NCBI GenBank assembly: GCA_010015805.1
Contig: ML978123.1
Span: forward strand, 1,240,001 to 1,304,000
Direction of reading: 5' to 3'
Source: Rhizodiscina lignyota
Lineage: Eukaryota > Ascomycota > Dothideomycetes > Aulographales > Rhizodiscinaceae
Length of the DNA stretch: 64,000 nt
Positions within the stretch are counted from its first letter, which is position 1; the number at the start of each line of letters is the position of its first letter. The position numbers and the translations under genes were made by a program. The notes beneath the pieces were generated by a model. The model made no database searches, was not told where the DNA came from, and saw only the letters and a program-made list of their open reading frames with translations. Below, piece by piece: positions 37,079-49,058 of the stretch.

Positions 37079-39545
37079 TTAAACGACTGCCACCCGGTCT
37101 TTCACAATCGCCCTTGCCCTCCGCCTCTCACCAGCATCCAGCACCCAGTTCATGTCCGCTGCTGCTTGGCTCTCATCCTCAGCGGCAACGAGCTCTTCCC
37201 ATTCGTCGTCCTCCATATTCATGATCAAACAAAGTTGAATACACTTTTGGAATGCATCTCTCAGCTCGTACTTCCCACCTCCAACTGCCACCGCAACAAT
37301 GCCAGCAATATCTCGCTCGAGCCTGACAGCGCCGAGTTCGCTGACCCTGCCATGGTACGACCAGATACGCTTCTCCAAGGATCGGGAGAGATATTCCGTT
37401 GAGACAGATTGCAATTTTGAGAAATTGCGCTCTGTCAGGATGCGCTTCATTGGCCGCATCAGAGCATTCCAAATCCTATCAAAGCGGTTCTTGACGAGGT
37501 CGTCATCTCGCTCCGCCTCATCATCTGCTTTGGCGTCTCCAACCTCTTCAGATTCTGTCGCGTAATCGATATCTCTGAATGTGTCTACTAAAATAGGTCG
37601 CATCCTGGGCTTAATAATCTGGTGGAAGAGCACGCTCACACCATCGTTCATGAGGTCGGTCGTTTTGGCCGTAAAGCTGTGTTCCATATTCTTCAAATGA
37701 CCTTCCACAATGCTAGCGTCGTTGCCGAAGGGGAACATGTCAGCTATGTTGTTGCTGGAATGCCCGTTCGTGGTGTCGCTGCCTTCGGTGGAACGTGGAG
37801 TGAGGTGTGACGAAATGATTCGCTTGAAATAGTCGGTTGCAATGTCCAGATTGTTGAGCAGCACCAGAAACTGTATCGTCTTATCTTCTGGTGGCAGGGC
37901 ACCTGCAATTGCAGCTTTGGGATAACTCTCATCGCGCATCTTGCGCTGGATCATCCCGACGAAATCTGAACCCAGGACTCTCGAGATGGTTGGGAGGACA
38001 CTGCTGACGACAGCTCGCTGTGCCGTAGCAATCGAACGCTGCAGCACTTGATTGACAATGTACATGACATCGTCTACAGCTGAAGTCATGAAAGGTGGAT
38101 TAGCGCCTAATGGCTTGTTGACGTTGAGAGTCAAATCCGAGGGAAATTCGTCGAGCTGGAATGCCTTCTCGACCGACCTGCGAAAGAAAAAGGTCGTCAT
38201 AACATTAAAGGACTCGATAAGAGTTTTCGAGACCTTGTTCTGGAGATTGCTGTTGGAGACATATTCCGGCACCACGAGGATCATCTTCCCAGATCTGTCT
38301 TCTTCCATTCCCTAAAGAAAAGTTAGTTGATACTCTGGAGCAATGAGTGAGATACGTTACCCCATGCTTCGAGGCCAAGAATCTCGTATACAAAGCCCAT
38401 CTCCCCAACATGACCGCCATCTCGCCCAGCAAGCCGTCAATCTCTTTCATATCCACGCCCTCGTCTTCACTTGCTCTGCCACCAGCTTCCCCTCTCACAG
38501 CGGGTGAAGCAGATCGGGGAGTCCCGGAAGTTCCTTTTTGCGTTGGAAGGAAGCTCTGAACGAGGAAGGAGAACGCGTATGATTTGACATCGGTCAACTT
38601 GCGATCGATCATCCTCTCATCGCTGTAGGTGTCGAGTAAAATCCCGCCTTGGACGTCAGCCTCTACTTGTAGTCTTTCGATAACGCGCCCCATCTTCCCT
38701 TCACCATAGTGCCGCTCAACGAGTGGGGTATGGCCTTCCACTATTTGCGCTATGTGCTCGAAGAGCTTGGTCAGCGTCCCGGCGTAGAAATAGCCGTCTC
38801 GTTTCCCAGAGTGACCTCCTGCGTCGAGATTCTGCCTTGCTCTTGCAGCGACACCAGTGCACACGTATCTTGAATATGCATCCAAGCCAACTTCACTCCG
38901 GCCTATGAGAGGAAATAGTTTGAAGAATCTAGTGACTTTTGCACCATCGCCCACTTCCGTTGCTTTCTCAAACTCCCGTAGAAATAGTCTACAAAGGCTT
39001 TCGCTTGCTGCTTCGAGCGTCACGCTTGGGGAGTCTGGCACTTCTGCTGTTGGTACAATCTCCTCAGCGAAGCTACTATTGACGATAGAGTGCGGAATTT
39101 CTGACGCCCGTGACAAGTAGCTGGCAGCTGTTTCCCAATCCTGGGGAGCTCCCATGGAGCCATGGACGCCAAGCACGCAAGCTTTCAATTCGGCCACTTG
39201 TTCGACAACAGAGAGGGTTGCTTTGACATTCGACTGCTCCTGATCTAATCGTTTTACGGCACCAGAGATTCGATGTGCTGTCGAAGCCGCAGATGAGAGC
39301 ATACCATTGCTGATCGCTCTTGTGTTCACAACCTGAGAGCCTAGCTGCGCCCGTAGGAGATCCAATCGGCCAAGTTCGCGGGAGAGGTCCTTCTGGGAAG
39401 CAACAAGCGCATCGAGCCGAGCAGTAACAGAAGCTTCCCGATGGTTGAGTTGTGCGAGTGTAGCCTGTATCTCGGCTATCGAAGTGGCTTTGTACACATC
39501 TTTACTGTCGCCATTGACATGCTCGACGACGTTGTGCCCATTCAT
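37079..39545 (-). CDS. COG4: Conserved oligomeric Golgi complex subunit 4
   Basis: Minus-strand exons 39545-38361 and 38311-37079 give 805 residues, matching fungal Cog4. The N-terminal 130 residues are a coiled coil (IQATLAQLNHREASVTARLD, KRLDQEQSNVKATL). The COG4 core includes FFKLFPLIGRSEVGLDAYSRY and EADVQGGILLDTYSDER. The C-terminal helical bundle includes NNLDIATDYFKRI and FDRIWNALMRPMKRILTERN. The COG tether acts at the Golgi in retrograde vesicle docking, and Cog4 binds Sly1 and the SNARE Sed5. The 49-nt intron joins the halves in phase. The ATG at 39545 is the first in the frame. Confidence 0.95.
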
Positions 39546-40704
39546 CTTCTATGATTTCGAGGTGTACAAAGGTGCCGCCCAGATTCATTGGCGACTTCAA
39601 TACAATCACAATGTATGACGACTAGCATTCCTTTCCACAATGGATCCTGGCAGCTCAGAAAGGCGTTAGTGCCATATAACTCTAAGCCGTACGCAGGGCT
39701 GCGGAACTGGAGTGTGCTGCAGCTGAAATTCTGGATGGCCTCGCCGATTTTGCGATGAATGCGTAGAACCGTGGTTTCTGTGAGATCAGACCCTCCCTGT
39801 GTCGTCGGTTTCGGTTTCGCTGCTCTGTGATTCAGTTTGTCGTGGCCGCCGATTGGCCTCAGTCGCAACCCACAATGTTTCCGTTCAGGTTTGGTCGACG
39901 TGGTTGATAATGAGACCTAGTGCGGCAGCCACAGCTTCCGGGGTCCGCGCGCCACACTGTGGCTAAGGAGACGCGTGCCATCGACATCGAGCGGCCGGGA
40001 AGGCACGCGGCGGCCCCATAGGCGAGTGGCTTCTGGCCGGCAGGGTTCGAGGCCGGTTTCTTGCTTTGCGATGCACAGCCATTCAATCACCACTAGCTTG
40101 TACTTCCCCGTACACAATCAGGTACACATTTTATCTTGAGCCCATCGCTCCTCCTTGATCGTGTACTGCGCGCGCTCTTTCTGTCACCAAGCTTTCACTG
40201 TCTCAACGAATTGGGCGCTTGTTCGTCTGGTTTGTTTGGTCGCACAAAGCGACAACATCTGTTGCTAGCTGAGCGCCCCCGGCTGACAACCGGAGCAACC
40301 ACTCGTCAACTACCTTCAAAATCCTGAATCCTGCCTACATACTCCATCCCATTCTCTCCGAGATCACAGGAAACCCCCCGAGAAAGAAGACTGCTCCTTA
40401 CTCTGTATTTGGACTGCAGCAAATTCATCGGCGCCAAACCACAAACTGCGGCTCGCCGAACCTCTCGACCTCAGGATAAGGCTGACGAATTTGGATCACT
40501 TATCGGCCCATTAGACACTGCCTCATGTCGCCTCCACGGTTGAAAGCCTTATAGCATCCTCTTTCGCCTTCCCTCGCTTCCTTATTCGCGAGTATCGCTA
40601 CTCCGATACCCTTCGCTACCGCTGTCACTCGCTTGGACGACAGTATTCGCGTCTGTCTCCGCATTCGCCTCAAATAATCTCTTTCCATACGCACATTTCC
40701 AGAT
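39546..40704. promoter_or_regulatory. Divergent promoter region, COG4 / NIPA transporter
   Basis: The 1.16-kb region lies between divergent start codons. The part from about 40130 to 40700 is CT-rich and is probably a long leader of the transporter gene. A B-box-like string near 40046 is not part of a tRNA fold. I see no gene. Confidence 0.45.
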
Positions 40705-42878
40705 ATGGACCATGTTGGGCGTAACATAGTACTGGCTCATGAGCTGTACACTCGTGCAAATTCAACTACCAACACCGACGACCCTCACAACAACAGACCT
40801 CCTATATACAAGGTTATCGGGATCATATTAGCCGTATCCTCGGGGCTCTTCATCGGTGTATCCTTCGTACTGAAGAAGATTGGCCTTCTTAAAGCAAATG
40901 AGAAGTACAATGAAGAGGCGGGCGAAGGCTATGGCTACCTCAAGAACGCCTTTTGGTGGACCGGGATGACACTCATGATAATCGGGGAGATCTGCAACTT
41001 TGTCGCATATGCGTTTGTGGATGCAATCTTGGTAACGCCACTGGGCGCGCTGAGTGTTGTAGTAACGACAATCCTCTCTGCGATCTTCCTCAAGGAACGA
41101 CTCAGTTTTGTGGGCAAAGTCGGATGTTTCAACTGTATCATCGGCTCTGTCGTGATTGTTATCAATGCGCCTGAGCAGTCTGCGGTTGCGACAATTCAAG
41201 ACATGAAGAAGTTGGTCATAACGCCTGGATTTCTCACCTATGCCGGAGTCATCATCGTTGGTTGCGTTTTCGTTGCTCTGTGGGTGGCCCCGAGGTATGG
41301 CAAGAAGAGCATGCTGGTTTACCTCAGCATCTGCAGTCTCATTGGCGGGTTGAGTGTAGTCTGTACGCAAGGCCTGGGTGCTGCGATTGTTGCACAAGTC
41401 AGCGGGACGCCTCAATTCAACCAGTGGTTCCTCTACATAGTACTCGTCTTCGTCATTACGACGCTAGTCACGGAGATCATCTACCTCAACGTAAGTTTCG
41501 GGAACATGACCATGTAAACAACCGTTAATCCAAGTCACAGAAAGCCCTTAACCTCTTCAACGCTGCTCTGGTCACGCCGACTTACTATGTGTTCTTCACA
41601 TCTGCCACGATTGTCACATCAGCCGTCTTGTTCCAAGGTTTCAAAGGCACAGCAGCAACCATCACAACCGTCGTCATGGGCTTCTTGCAAATCTGCGCTG
41701 GAGTTATTTTACTGCAACTATCAAAGTCCGCCAAAGATGTGCCAGATGCGGCCGTCTTCACGGGTGATCTTGACCAGGTCCGAACAGTCGCTGAACAGGA
41801 AGAGCCGGAATACGAACCTCGCGCGGATACTATTCGCGGTGGTGGTGCGCTACTTCGCTCGATTTCGAGGATGCGCACAAAGAGACAGCAAGAAGAAGCC
41901 AAGAGACTACATGATGAGCGTATGACTCCAATTGGTGAAAACGAACATGTCGAGTGGGATGGATTGCGACGTCGTAAAACTGTAGTGGAATCCGGCCACG
42001 GTCCAGTTCCACAGAGATCGAAGACGATCCACCCTCCGTTAGGCATGTCGCATTTCCCCGATGATGATGATGATCGTGAGAGCCAGGTCTCCGATATGCA
42101 TCCAGGAATCTTCCCGTGGAGAAGACGGAGCCGCAACGCAAGCAACGCAGCCCGCGATCCCTCTGTGCCCCTTTCTCCTATGAAAGCAGGAGGGAATACA
42201 GCTGAAGCAAGCCAGCCCCATACCTTTGGTCTTCCTGTAGGCTTACAGCCTGGAAATGTGGATGGAGGAGCAGATACGTCTTATCATGGTGTTTCTCAAC
42301 ACATCCAGTTCGAAGACGGTGCAGAGGAGGCCCGAGCAAAGTCTGCCGCGAGCTCAAATACTCTCGTTCCACCGCGACCACCTCCCCACAGCGCGAAGAG
42401 ACAATTCAGCTTCCAAAATGTGTTTAGTCGGCGGCGAGCCTCGAGTGGTGATGATGATTCGTTGAGGCCGGACAGCAGTGGTAGCAGGGGAGTATCACGA
42501 CTGAGCTTCAACCGGAAGAACAGCCAAAATCAAACTCGGACAGCCACAGAAGAAGAGAGCTTGGGATTGGTGAAGGGAGATTCTAGAAATCTACTCGTAA
42601 GAGAAGAATACGAGAGTCCGAGCCCGCCGAATTACTCTGACGTCGAGGACGACTGGCAAGGTTACGAGGGCGGCAGACAAAGCAGTTTGCCAGGCCCACT
42701 GGCTCCCGGAGGCTTAGGATATGTTCGGGAGGAGAGCCCGGAACAAGGGTCATCATCTCAAAAGGGATCTCATAAGCTTCCTCCTCTACCTTTTGAGAAC
42801 GATGGTCCGAGTGACCCCTCGCGAGGCGGACGACGAAACGATCACGACGACACTGATAACGATGCTACGCCGAAATGA
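40705..42878 (+). CDS. NIPA (DUF803) family magnesium transporter
   Basis: Exons 40705-41490 and 41541-42878 encode 707 residues. The first 350 residues contain about nine membrane helices in the NIPA order (VIGIILAVSSGLFIGVSFVL, FWWTGMTLMIIGEICNFVAY, TPLGALSVVVTTILSAIFL and others). They include the family motifs LKKIGLLKA, FLKERLSFVGKVGC and NLFNAALVTPTYYVFFT. The last 350 residues are a cytosolic, disordered, Ser/Arg/Asp-rich tail with many potential phosphorylation sites. Members move magnesium ions across plasma or endosomal membranes. The long tail is typical of filamentous fungal members but far exceeds animal NIPA proteins. Confidence 0.94.
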
Positions 42879-43318
42879 AGGCATGCAAAGGAAGCGGGCG
42901 GAAAAGGCTATATGAGCGGCGCTGCTTTCATGTAGATTTGTGGGCGTTCAATGTCCGTTTTGTAAAGACACGACCTCTGTATAGTAATTGGGATCCCATT
43001 GGAGCATGCATGGGACCGGTATACCTAGATTCCAGCATGGCCAGGCGTCAAGCGACAAGCTCAATCAATGAATTCGATGTTTGTTGATTGAATTATGCCA
43101 AAATTTGACCATATCCATCTTTTGCAAGACCCTTTTCTACCCCAAGCTTTGCACGCGGCCGGAAGTCTGGTCGGAAAACGAAGATGCCCGTCTCCGACGA
43201 AAACGTCACACATTTGAAGCTCTCGCTCCCAACCACTCTAGCTCCTACTCCTCTCTCCCGCCCACGAAAGCGCAGCAGCACATTCGCTGCATGCAATTGA
43301 TGCCTGCTCAAGGTTGCA
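42879..43318. other. Intergenic region, NIPA 3' end to HEM14 promoter
   Basis: These 440 bases hold the transporter 3' flank and the HEM14 promoter. I see nothing else. Confidence 0.5.
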
Positions 43319-45232
43319 ATGCCCCTCAGCTGCCATGAGTTCCTCCTCCGACGGTCGCTGAAGCTGCCATCACCGTGTCGGCAAGCCCTGCAATGCGCCA
43401 TTAAGACCGCTTTCTCTTCATCCACCCAGTCTCGGACCTTCTCATCTTCGCTATCTGCGCAGCAGGATGCTAGAGAGGTAGCGATTCTCGGAGGCGGCGT
43501 TACTGGCCTTGCAAGCGCGTACTACCTGTCGCGTGCGGATCCCAAGGCGCGCATCACGCTGTACGAAGCGTCAGACCAACTGGGCGGATGGGTTCAGACC
43601 AAGCATGTCCCAGTGGAAGGGGGGAGCATAGTGTTTGAGAGTGGGCCGCGGACTCTGAGACCGAGTGGAAATGGCCTTGTCACAGCCAGACTGGTATACA
43701 ACCTAAGAACCACAAAATTTGTTGAAGATGGAATCTAATTTGAGATGTAGCTCCAAGACCTCAACCTCGTCAAGGACATGCTATGCATCCCCAAATTCGC
43801 ACCAGCGGCCCGCAATCGTTACATCTATTACCCAGACAGGCTCAATCGCCTCCCTGCGCAGGGCGAGGGCCTCATCTCTTTCTTCTCCAACATCCTCTCC
43901 AACCGCGCCCTCTACTCCGGCCTTATATCAGGATTCTTCCACGACTTCAGGAATCCTACTCAGAATGCCTCTACCGCTGATGAATCCATCGGACATTACA
44001 TATCACGACGGTTCAACTCGGCAGTCGCAGACAAGCTCGTGAGCGCCTTGTTCCACGGCATTTACGCAGGGGACATCTATAAGCTGAGCGTGCGGAGTTT
44101 GCTGCCGATCCTGCCGTATCTCGAAGACAGGTTCGGCAGCGTGACGATGGGCGCGGGTGTCTTAGTAGGGGCGAAGACAAGGATTATGGAGAAGAGCCTT
44201 TGGGATATCACCTCGGACGCAGAAATGAAGAGCATTTCTCGTGACGTTATAAATGTCTTGAGCCAATCGAGTGTCTTCACACTTAGATCTGGACTTGGCT
44301 CACTAGTAACGCGGCTGGAGGAAGTCCTACGATCTGAAGGCCATGCTACGATTAACATGTCGAGCGCAGTTACCAAGCTAGAAGTACCGAGAGAGGAAGG
44401 AGAGCAAAGCAGTAGATCTGGCACCTCATCGCGTAAGATTCAGATCTCTTCGAACGCGGACGACTCTCCAAAAAGCTACGACACTGTCATCTCAACGCTT
44501 CCTCACAACTCATTCGCCTCCCTCCTTCCATGGGCAGCATCGGATTCTAGTCAGGTACCTCCGATGCCAAATGTTTCCGTCATGGTCGTAAATCTCTGGT
44601 TTAGAAACTCCAGCCTCCTAGACTCTGTCCCAGGATTTGGCTACCTCATCCCTCGTGCCGTACCGTATCACCAAAACCCAGAGTGCGCACTCGGAGTCAT
44701 CTTCGATACCTTTGCTACCGCAGGCCAAGATCAATCGCTAGACGAACAGACGCCTGTTCAAGAGGTAAAGCCGAATGGCACAAAGCTGACCGTCATCCTA
44801 GGCGGACACTGGTGGAGCGGATGGGAGGCTCTCCCGTCCACGTCTGAAGGGATCAATATGGCTCGAACGGTGCTTGCACGCCACATGGGTATTACGGAGG
44901 CGCCGGATGAAGTCCAAGCCACGCTGCAAAGAGATTGTATTCCGCAGTATACAGTGGGGCATGCCGACCGCATGCGAGACTTTCACTACAAGCTTTTGCG
45001 GGAATATGGCGGCAATCTTCGGGTCGCGGGGGCTAGCTATGGTGGCGTTGGGGTGAACGACTGCGTGAGAAGCGCGTGGAATGTGGGGAAGGAGGTTAGG
45101 GACAATGGTTGGAAGGGGAGTGTGACTGGGCTGGAAAGATATACGGTCAGTGGGGGTAGGACGGAGTTTGTGGAAGTACAGGTTGGCAAGCGAGCGGCCG
45201 GTCAGCAGCAGGCGGAGGAGAGGAGTTCATAA
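43319..45232 (+). CDS. HEM14: Protoporphyrinogen oxidase (heme biosynthesis)
   Basis: Exons 43319-43693 and 43751-45232 encode 618 residues. The N-terminal 50 residues are Arg/Ser-rich with no acidic residues until QQDARE, fitting a mitochondrial presequence. The FAD dinucleotide motif is VAILGGGVTGLASAYYLS, and the substrate-side motif is FESGPRTLRP. Further family blocks are RNRYIYYPDRLN, LVSALFHGIYAGD and GGVGVNDCVRSAW near the C-terminus, where the flavin again contacts the protein. The enzyme oxidises protoporphyrinogen IX to protoporphyrin IX at the inner mitochondrial membrane using oxygen, the penultimate heme step. The intron falls between TARL and LQDLNLV and is in phase 0. Confidence 0.95.
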
Positions 45233-45599
45233 CATAACTAGAGTCCTGCATGATTGGCGTTGACTCCAGAGCTCCTTTGAGCAGGCCTTGTAAATCTCGC
45301 ATAGATGAGGATATCCAGTACACTTTTGCATACTGAATTTCCAGGCGGGTGTTGTTTGAAAGCAGGACTGTGCATTGATTGATCTACGATTTCGAAGACC
45401 AAGGCCCCGCAGCATTCGGATCCATTTGGACGATTTTGAGTTGTAAGGTGGAAGAACCCAGTGCGCTGGGCAATTTTGCTTTATTTGCACAAAACGCCAG
45501 CTAATCCACAACGCAGGCCAAATATGAGCCCACGTCAATCGCAATGCAGTATGATCATCCTAAAGCCACTCCCCGATAGGATTGTGCCAGTCCACTTCT
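45233..45599. other. Convergent 3' region, HEM14 / eL27
   Basis: The 367-nt region lies between two stop codons. It is expected to hold the 3' UTRs, and I see no other feature. Confidence 0.5.
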
Positions 45600-46181
45600 T
45601 CAGAACCTCAATGGCGTGAAGAACCACTTGTTCTTGCCCGTCAGATACCTCTCCTCCAGTGTCTTCTTGACCGTCTTCTTCGCCTCCTCGCGCTGGCTGA
45701 CCTCCTTGAACGTGTCTCCACTGACTGTGCCCTTCAGGCCCTCGAGTTCCAGAGTGTAGCGAGTGGGCATGAGGTGGTTGTAGTTGACCATCTTGATGAA
45801 CGGCTTGACCTTTGAGCGCTTCGTCTGCGTCTTCTTGGACATGCGGCGGGTGACCTTGTCAGGATAGCGTTCGATGCCGGCGACGATGGCGTGGGGGAAG
45901 GGGTGCGATTTCGAGCCGTTGTCTTGGGGCTGGATTATGACGACCTGGATTGTTATGGCGTTAGTGGTGATCACACCGAATTTGCAAATCTCCGTGTGCG
46001 CCATAGACTACATAGCCTCAACTCGTAGAGATAGTTCATATTAGGAGAGCCGTGCTGTCTTACCTTCTTGCCCGCAAATCGACCTCGTGTGATGATGGCC
46101 ACACGGCCAACCTTCATGACTACCCCTAATTTAGCATAACAACTTGACCTTCTTGAGGACCTAGGGCAACTCACACTTCAT
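45600..46181 (-). CDS. RPL27: 60S ribosomal protein eL27
   Basis: Minus-strand exons 46181-46175, 46119-46064 and 45944-45600 encode 135 residues, as in other fungi. The protein begins [20 protein letters not shown], continues with [19 protein letters not shown], and ends [11 protein letters not shown]. The first exon is just 7 nt (ATGAAGT). I placed the following acceptor at gtag/TC (46119) because it alone restores the family N-terminus MKF; the earlier AG would give a non-family insertion. The protein is a structural part of the large ribosomal subunit. It shares a 351-bp divergent promoter with RPN6. Confidence 0.97.
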
Positions 46182-46532
46182 GCTGGCTGGATTGGTGTGG
46201 AATGTTTGGTGATTGATTGCTTGTCGGTGTCGCGAAATCTCGAAGTTTGATGTGGTGCTGCCCAGTCACGTTTGTGTGGTCGCGGAAAAACCATTCGCCG
46301 GTAGCCGAAGAGCGCTACGCTGATTTGGTCAGAAAATTACGATCTGAGCCTCTAGCGCCGTATCTTCGGACTTTCATCTCGAGCTTGAGGTACGCGTGAG
46401 AGTTTGTCGCCTTAACACACGACCACCTTCTTCCCAAAGTACTATCCGCTTTTCCCTTCTCAGCCACGCTCCCGACATCCCCTTTACCTTTTGAAGCTGT
46501 ATCACACATCCAGCTGCGTCACTCTCGCCCAA
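46182..46532. promoter_or_regulatory. Bidirectional promoter, eL27 / RPN6
   Basis: The 351-bp region lies between divergent start codons of a ribosomal and a proteasomal gene. I looked for the yeast proteasome element GGTGGCAAA and found no exact match; only a weak two-mismatch variant occurs on the minus strand near 46398-46406. Confidence 0.6.
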
Positions 46533-47867
46533 ATGGCAGGCACAACAACAGCAGAAGATGGCAAGCGGATAGAAGAGGCGCAAAAGGTGGCCAGCAATGA
46601 TCCCAACAAAGCGGAGGCAGTATACAAGGACATTCTCTCAAAGAACCCAGGGACAAGTGAAGGTGCTATCAAGAACTTCGAGACCTCTCTGGTGTCATTA
46701 GGGGAGCTGTATCGGGATCACAAGAAGGTGCAAGAGCTTGCGGATTTGGTCCAGCAGACTAGGTCGGCGCTTTCAGCTTTCGCAAAGGCGAAGACAGCAA
46801 AATTAGGTACGTCATACTCGATGTGAAGCTGTGGAGTGGTGTCCTGATTTGCTTGTGCAGTGCGACAGCTCCTAGACCTCTTCGCGACCATCCCAAATAC
46901 CAATGATATCCAAATATCCGTCACAAGGTCATGCATCGAATGGGCAATATCAGAGAAGCGAGGCTTCCTCCGTCAGAATCTCGAGACGAGGCTGGTCACG
47001 CTCTACATGGCTAAGCAATCATACTATGAGGCTCTTAAGCTCATCAACAACCTGCTTAAGGAGCTGAAGCGGCTTGATGACAAGCTCGTTCTGGTCGAAG
47101 TCCAACTCCTCGAATCTCGAGTCTACCATGCTCTGGGAAACATTCCCAAAGGTCGTGCTGCACTTACATCTGCTCGTACTTCCGCCGCCTCCGTCTACAC
47201 GCCTCCTCTCCTACAAGCAGGTCTCGACATGCAGAGTGGCATGCTCCACGCCGAGGATCAAGACTTCAACACCGCCTTCTCCTACTTCATTGAAGCAATG
47301 GAAGGCTACCACTCACAGGACGAGGCGCAAAAGGCAACTTCGGCGCTGCAGTACATGCTCCTGTGCAAGATCATGCTGAACCTCGGCGACGACGTCAACA
47401 ACATCATGACATCGAAGCAAGCGCTGAAGTACGCAGGCAAGAACCTCGACGCCATGAAGGCCGTCGCACGCGCGCATACGAATCGATCGTTGGAGGAGTA
47501 TGAGCGCGCCTTGTCCGACTACCCATACGAGCTTGGCACCGACCGCTTCATTGCTAGCCACCTGCGGAAACTCTACGACGCCATGTTGGAGCAGAACCTC
47601 GTCAAAGTCATCGAGCCATTTAGCCGTGTCGAAATCGAGCATATCGCGAAGATGGTGGGCTTGGACACACAGCCCGTAGAGCGCAAGCTGAGCCAGATGA
47701 TCCTCGATAAGGTGATCATAGGAGTCTTGGATCAAGGCGCGGGATGCCTTATCGTGTACGATGAAGCAGAAAGAGACCAAGGATATGATGCCGCACTGGA
47801 GACAATTGAGAAGCTGAGCAACGTCGTGGACGTGCTGTACACCAATCAAGCGTCGTTGCTGGAGTGA
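46533..47867 (+). CDS. RPN6: 26S proteasome regulatory subunit Rpn6 (PSMD11)
   Basis: Exons 46533-46806 and 46861-47867 encode 426 residues (yeast Rpn6 has 434). The N-terminal solenoid of TPR-like helices includes NPNKA-like turns and FETSLVSLGELYRDHKK. The central part has YYEALKLINNLLKELKRLDDK. The C-terminal PCI domain has LYDAMLEQNLVKVIEPFSRV and KLSQMILDKVIIGVLDQGAG, ending with a helix that joins the lid bundle. Rpn6 clamps the 20S core to the regulatory particle and stabilises the 26S proteasome. The start codon at 46533 directly precedes the Thr/Glu-rich stretch typical of relatives. Confidence 0.96.
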
Positions 47868-48414
47868 AGGGGGCGCAAGAGTCGTTGTGCGGCAGTGCTG
47901 TACAAAATTGGGCATCATCGGCGTTCGGGCGTAGCCTATGCGTCTCGGGGGGAACGGCACTTGGGTATAGACTTCGGTAGTATCTATATGCTGACCGACA
48001 TGTTTGTGGCTGAGGCGGATACGTAGCTTCGCAAGCGGCCAGGAACCACCTTACATATCGAAGACAGAAAGAATGAAGCCCGTTCTATTTAATCAACATC
48101 CAAGTGTGGGCAATACGTGTCTTATTTCTTTCCAAGTTGTGCTCGTTTTATGTCTTTACTAACTACCGAAAAGGCATATCAGAGGGTTGTCGCAATACGC
48201 ATCTTGGAGCAGAGGTTGTGAGGAAAAGACTAACAAAATGAATCAAGTAACCATCCAGGGAATCTATGCTGAATACAAAAGAGGAGCAGATTTATCCAAA
48301 TGGCCAATCGTTTACGACTCAACTCCACATCATCCGACTCACGTCTCGTTTCCCGTTCTACGTCGCATGACGAAGCTGGACTTCTCAAAAGCAAATTCGT
48401 TCAGCGCACCAGCC
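47868..48414. other. Convergent 3' region, RPN6 / CAP20
   Basis: The 547-nt region lies between two stop codons. It contains AT-rich 3' UTR-like DNA and no gene. Confidence 0.5.
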
Positions 48415-49058
48415 CTAATTCTTCATCGCTTCAATCTTCTCCTCAACAGTCTTCTGCGCCTTTTCCTTCTTCGGCCCCAACCACTCAGCGAGGGCATGCA
48501 GCACGTCGCTCGCGATCCTGAGCTCGGTGCTCACCACCGTCTTGGCCAGGTGGAAGATGCCCTTGCCGTCGATCTTGCTGCCCTCGTCCTCGTACGTCTT
48601 GAACACATACTCCTTGCCGTCCTGCGCGACCTGGACCGGGTAGTACATCGTCTCAAAGACCGAGCCCTTGATCTTCTCCGTGTCCTCCTTCACGATGGGG
48701 AACTTGTCGTCGATGGTGCTGAGGCCCGAGTCGCCGAGCTCGTCGGCCTTTGCGACGTATGGTGCGACCCAGGAGTAGGGGCCTTGCAGGTATGGGATGA
48801 AGGGAGATGCGAAACGGGAGTAGGCGTCGTTGAAGAGTGCGATTGATTTTTCGCCATAAGGATTTGACTTGTAGGTCGTGATTCCGTCAGAGACGACAGG
48901 GTAGGATGTCAAGTGCTGGCGCAAGCCGTTAGCATTGATTTCATGGATGTTCGATAAAGCACTGGTGCCAGAGAGCTAATCGCGCGAGTAACAACAAGGA
49001 CACTTACCGCAATGAAATGCGACTGTTGCGAATCGCCGTTGACCATTGTCTCAGACAT
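48415..49058 (-). CDS. CAP20: CAP20/perilipin-family lipid-droplet protein
   Basis: Minus-strand exons 49058-49008 and 48915-48415 encode 183 residues. The exon junction joins SQQSHFIA to HLTSYPVVSDGI, a block typical of the CAP20/MPL1 family. Further family text is YKSNPYGEKSIALFNDAYSR, FASPFIPYLQGPYSWVAPYV and ADELGDSGLSTIDDKFP. Fungal members coat lipid droplets. In plant and insect pathogens they affect appressorium turgor, but no lifestyle can be inferred from this gene alone. An in-frame ATG at 49091 would add 11 residues; I preferred 49058 because its A at -3 gives a better start context. Confidence 0.93.

Noticed and set aside
40038-40056. tRNA B-box-like string ggttcgaggcc
   Set aside because: The flanking bases do not pair into a T stem and no A box or acceptor stem is found at the right distance.
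41585-42145. 186-codon minus-strand frame
   Set aside because: Antisense shadow of the NIPA transporter second exon.
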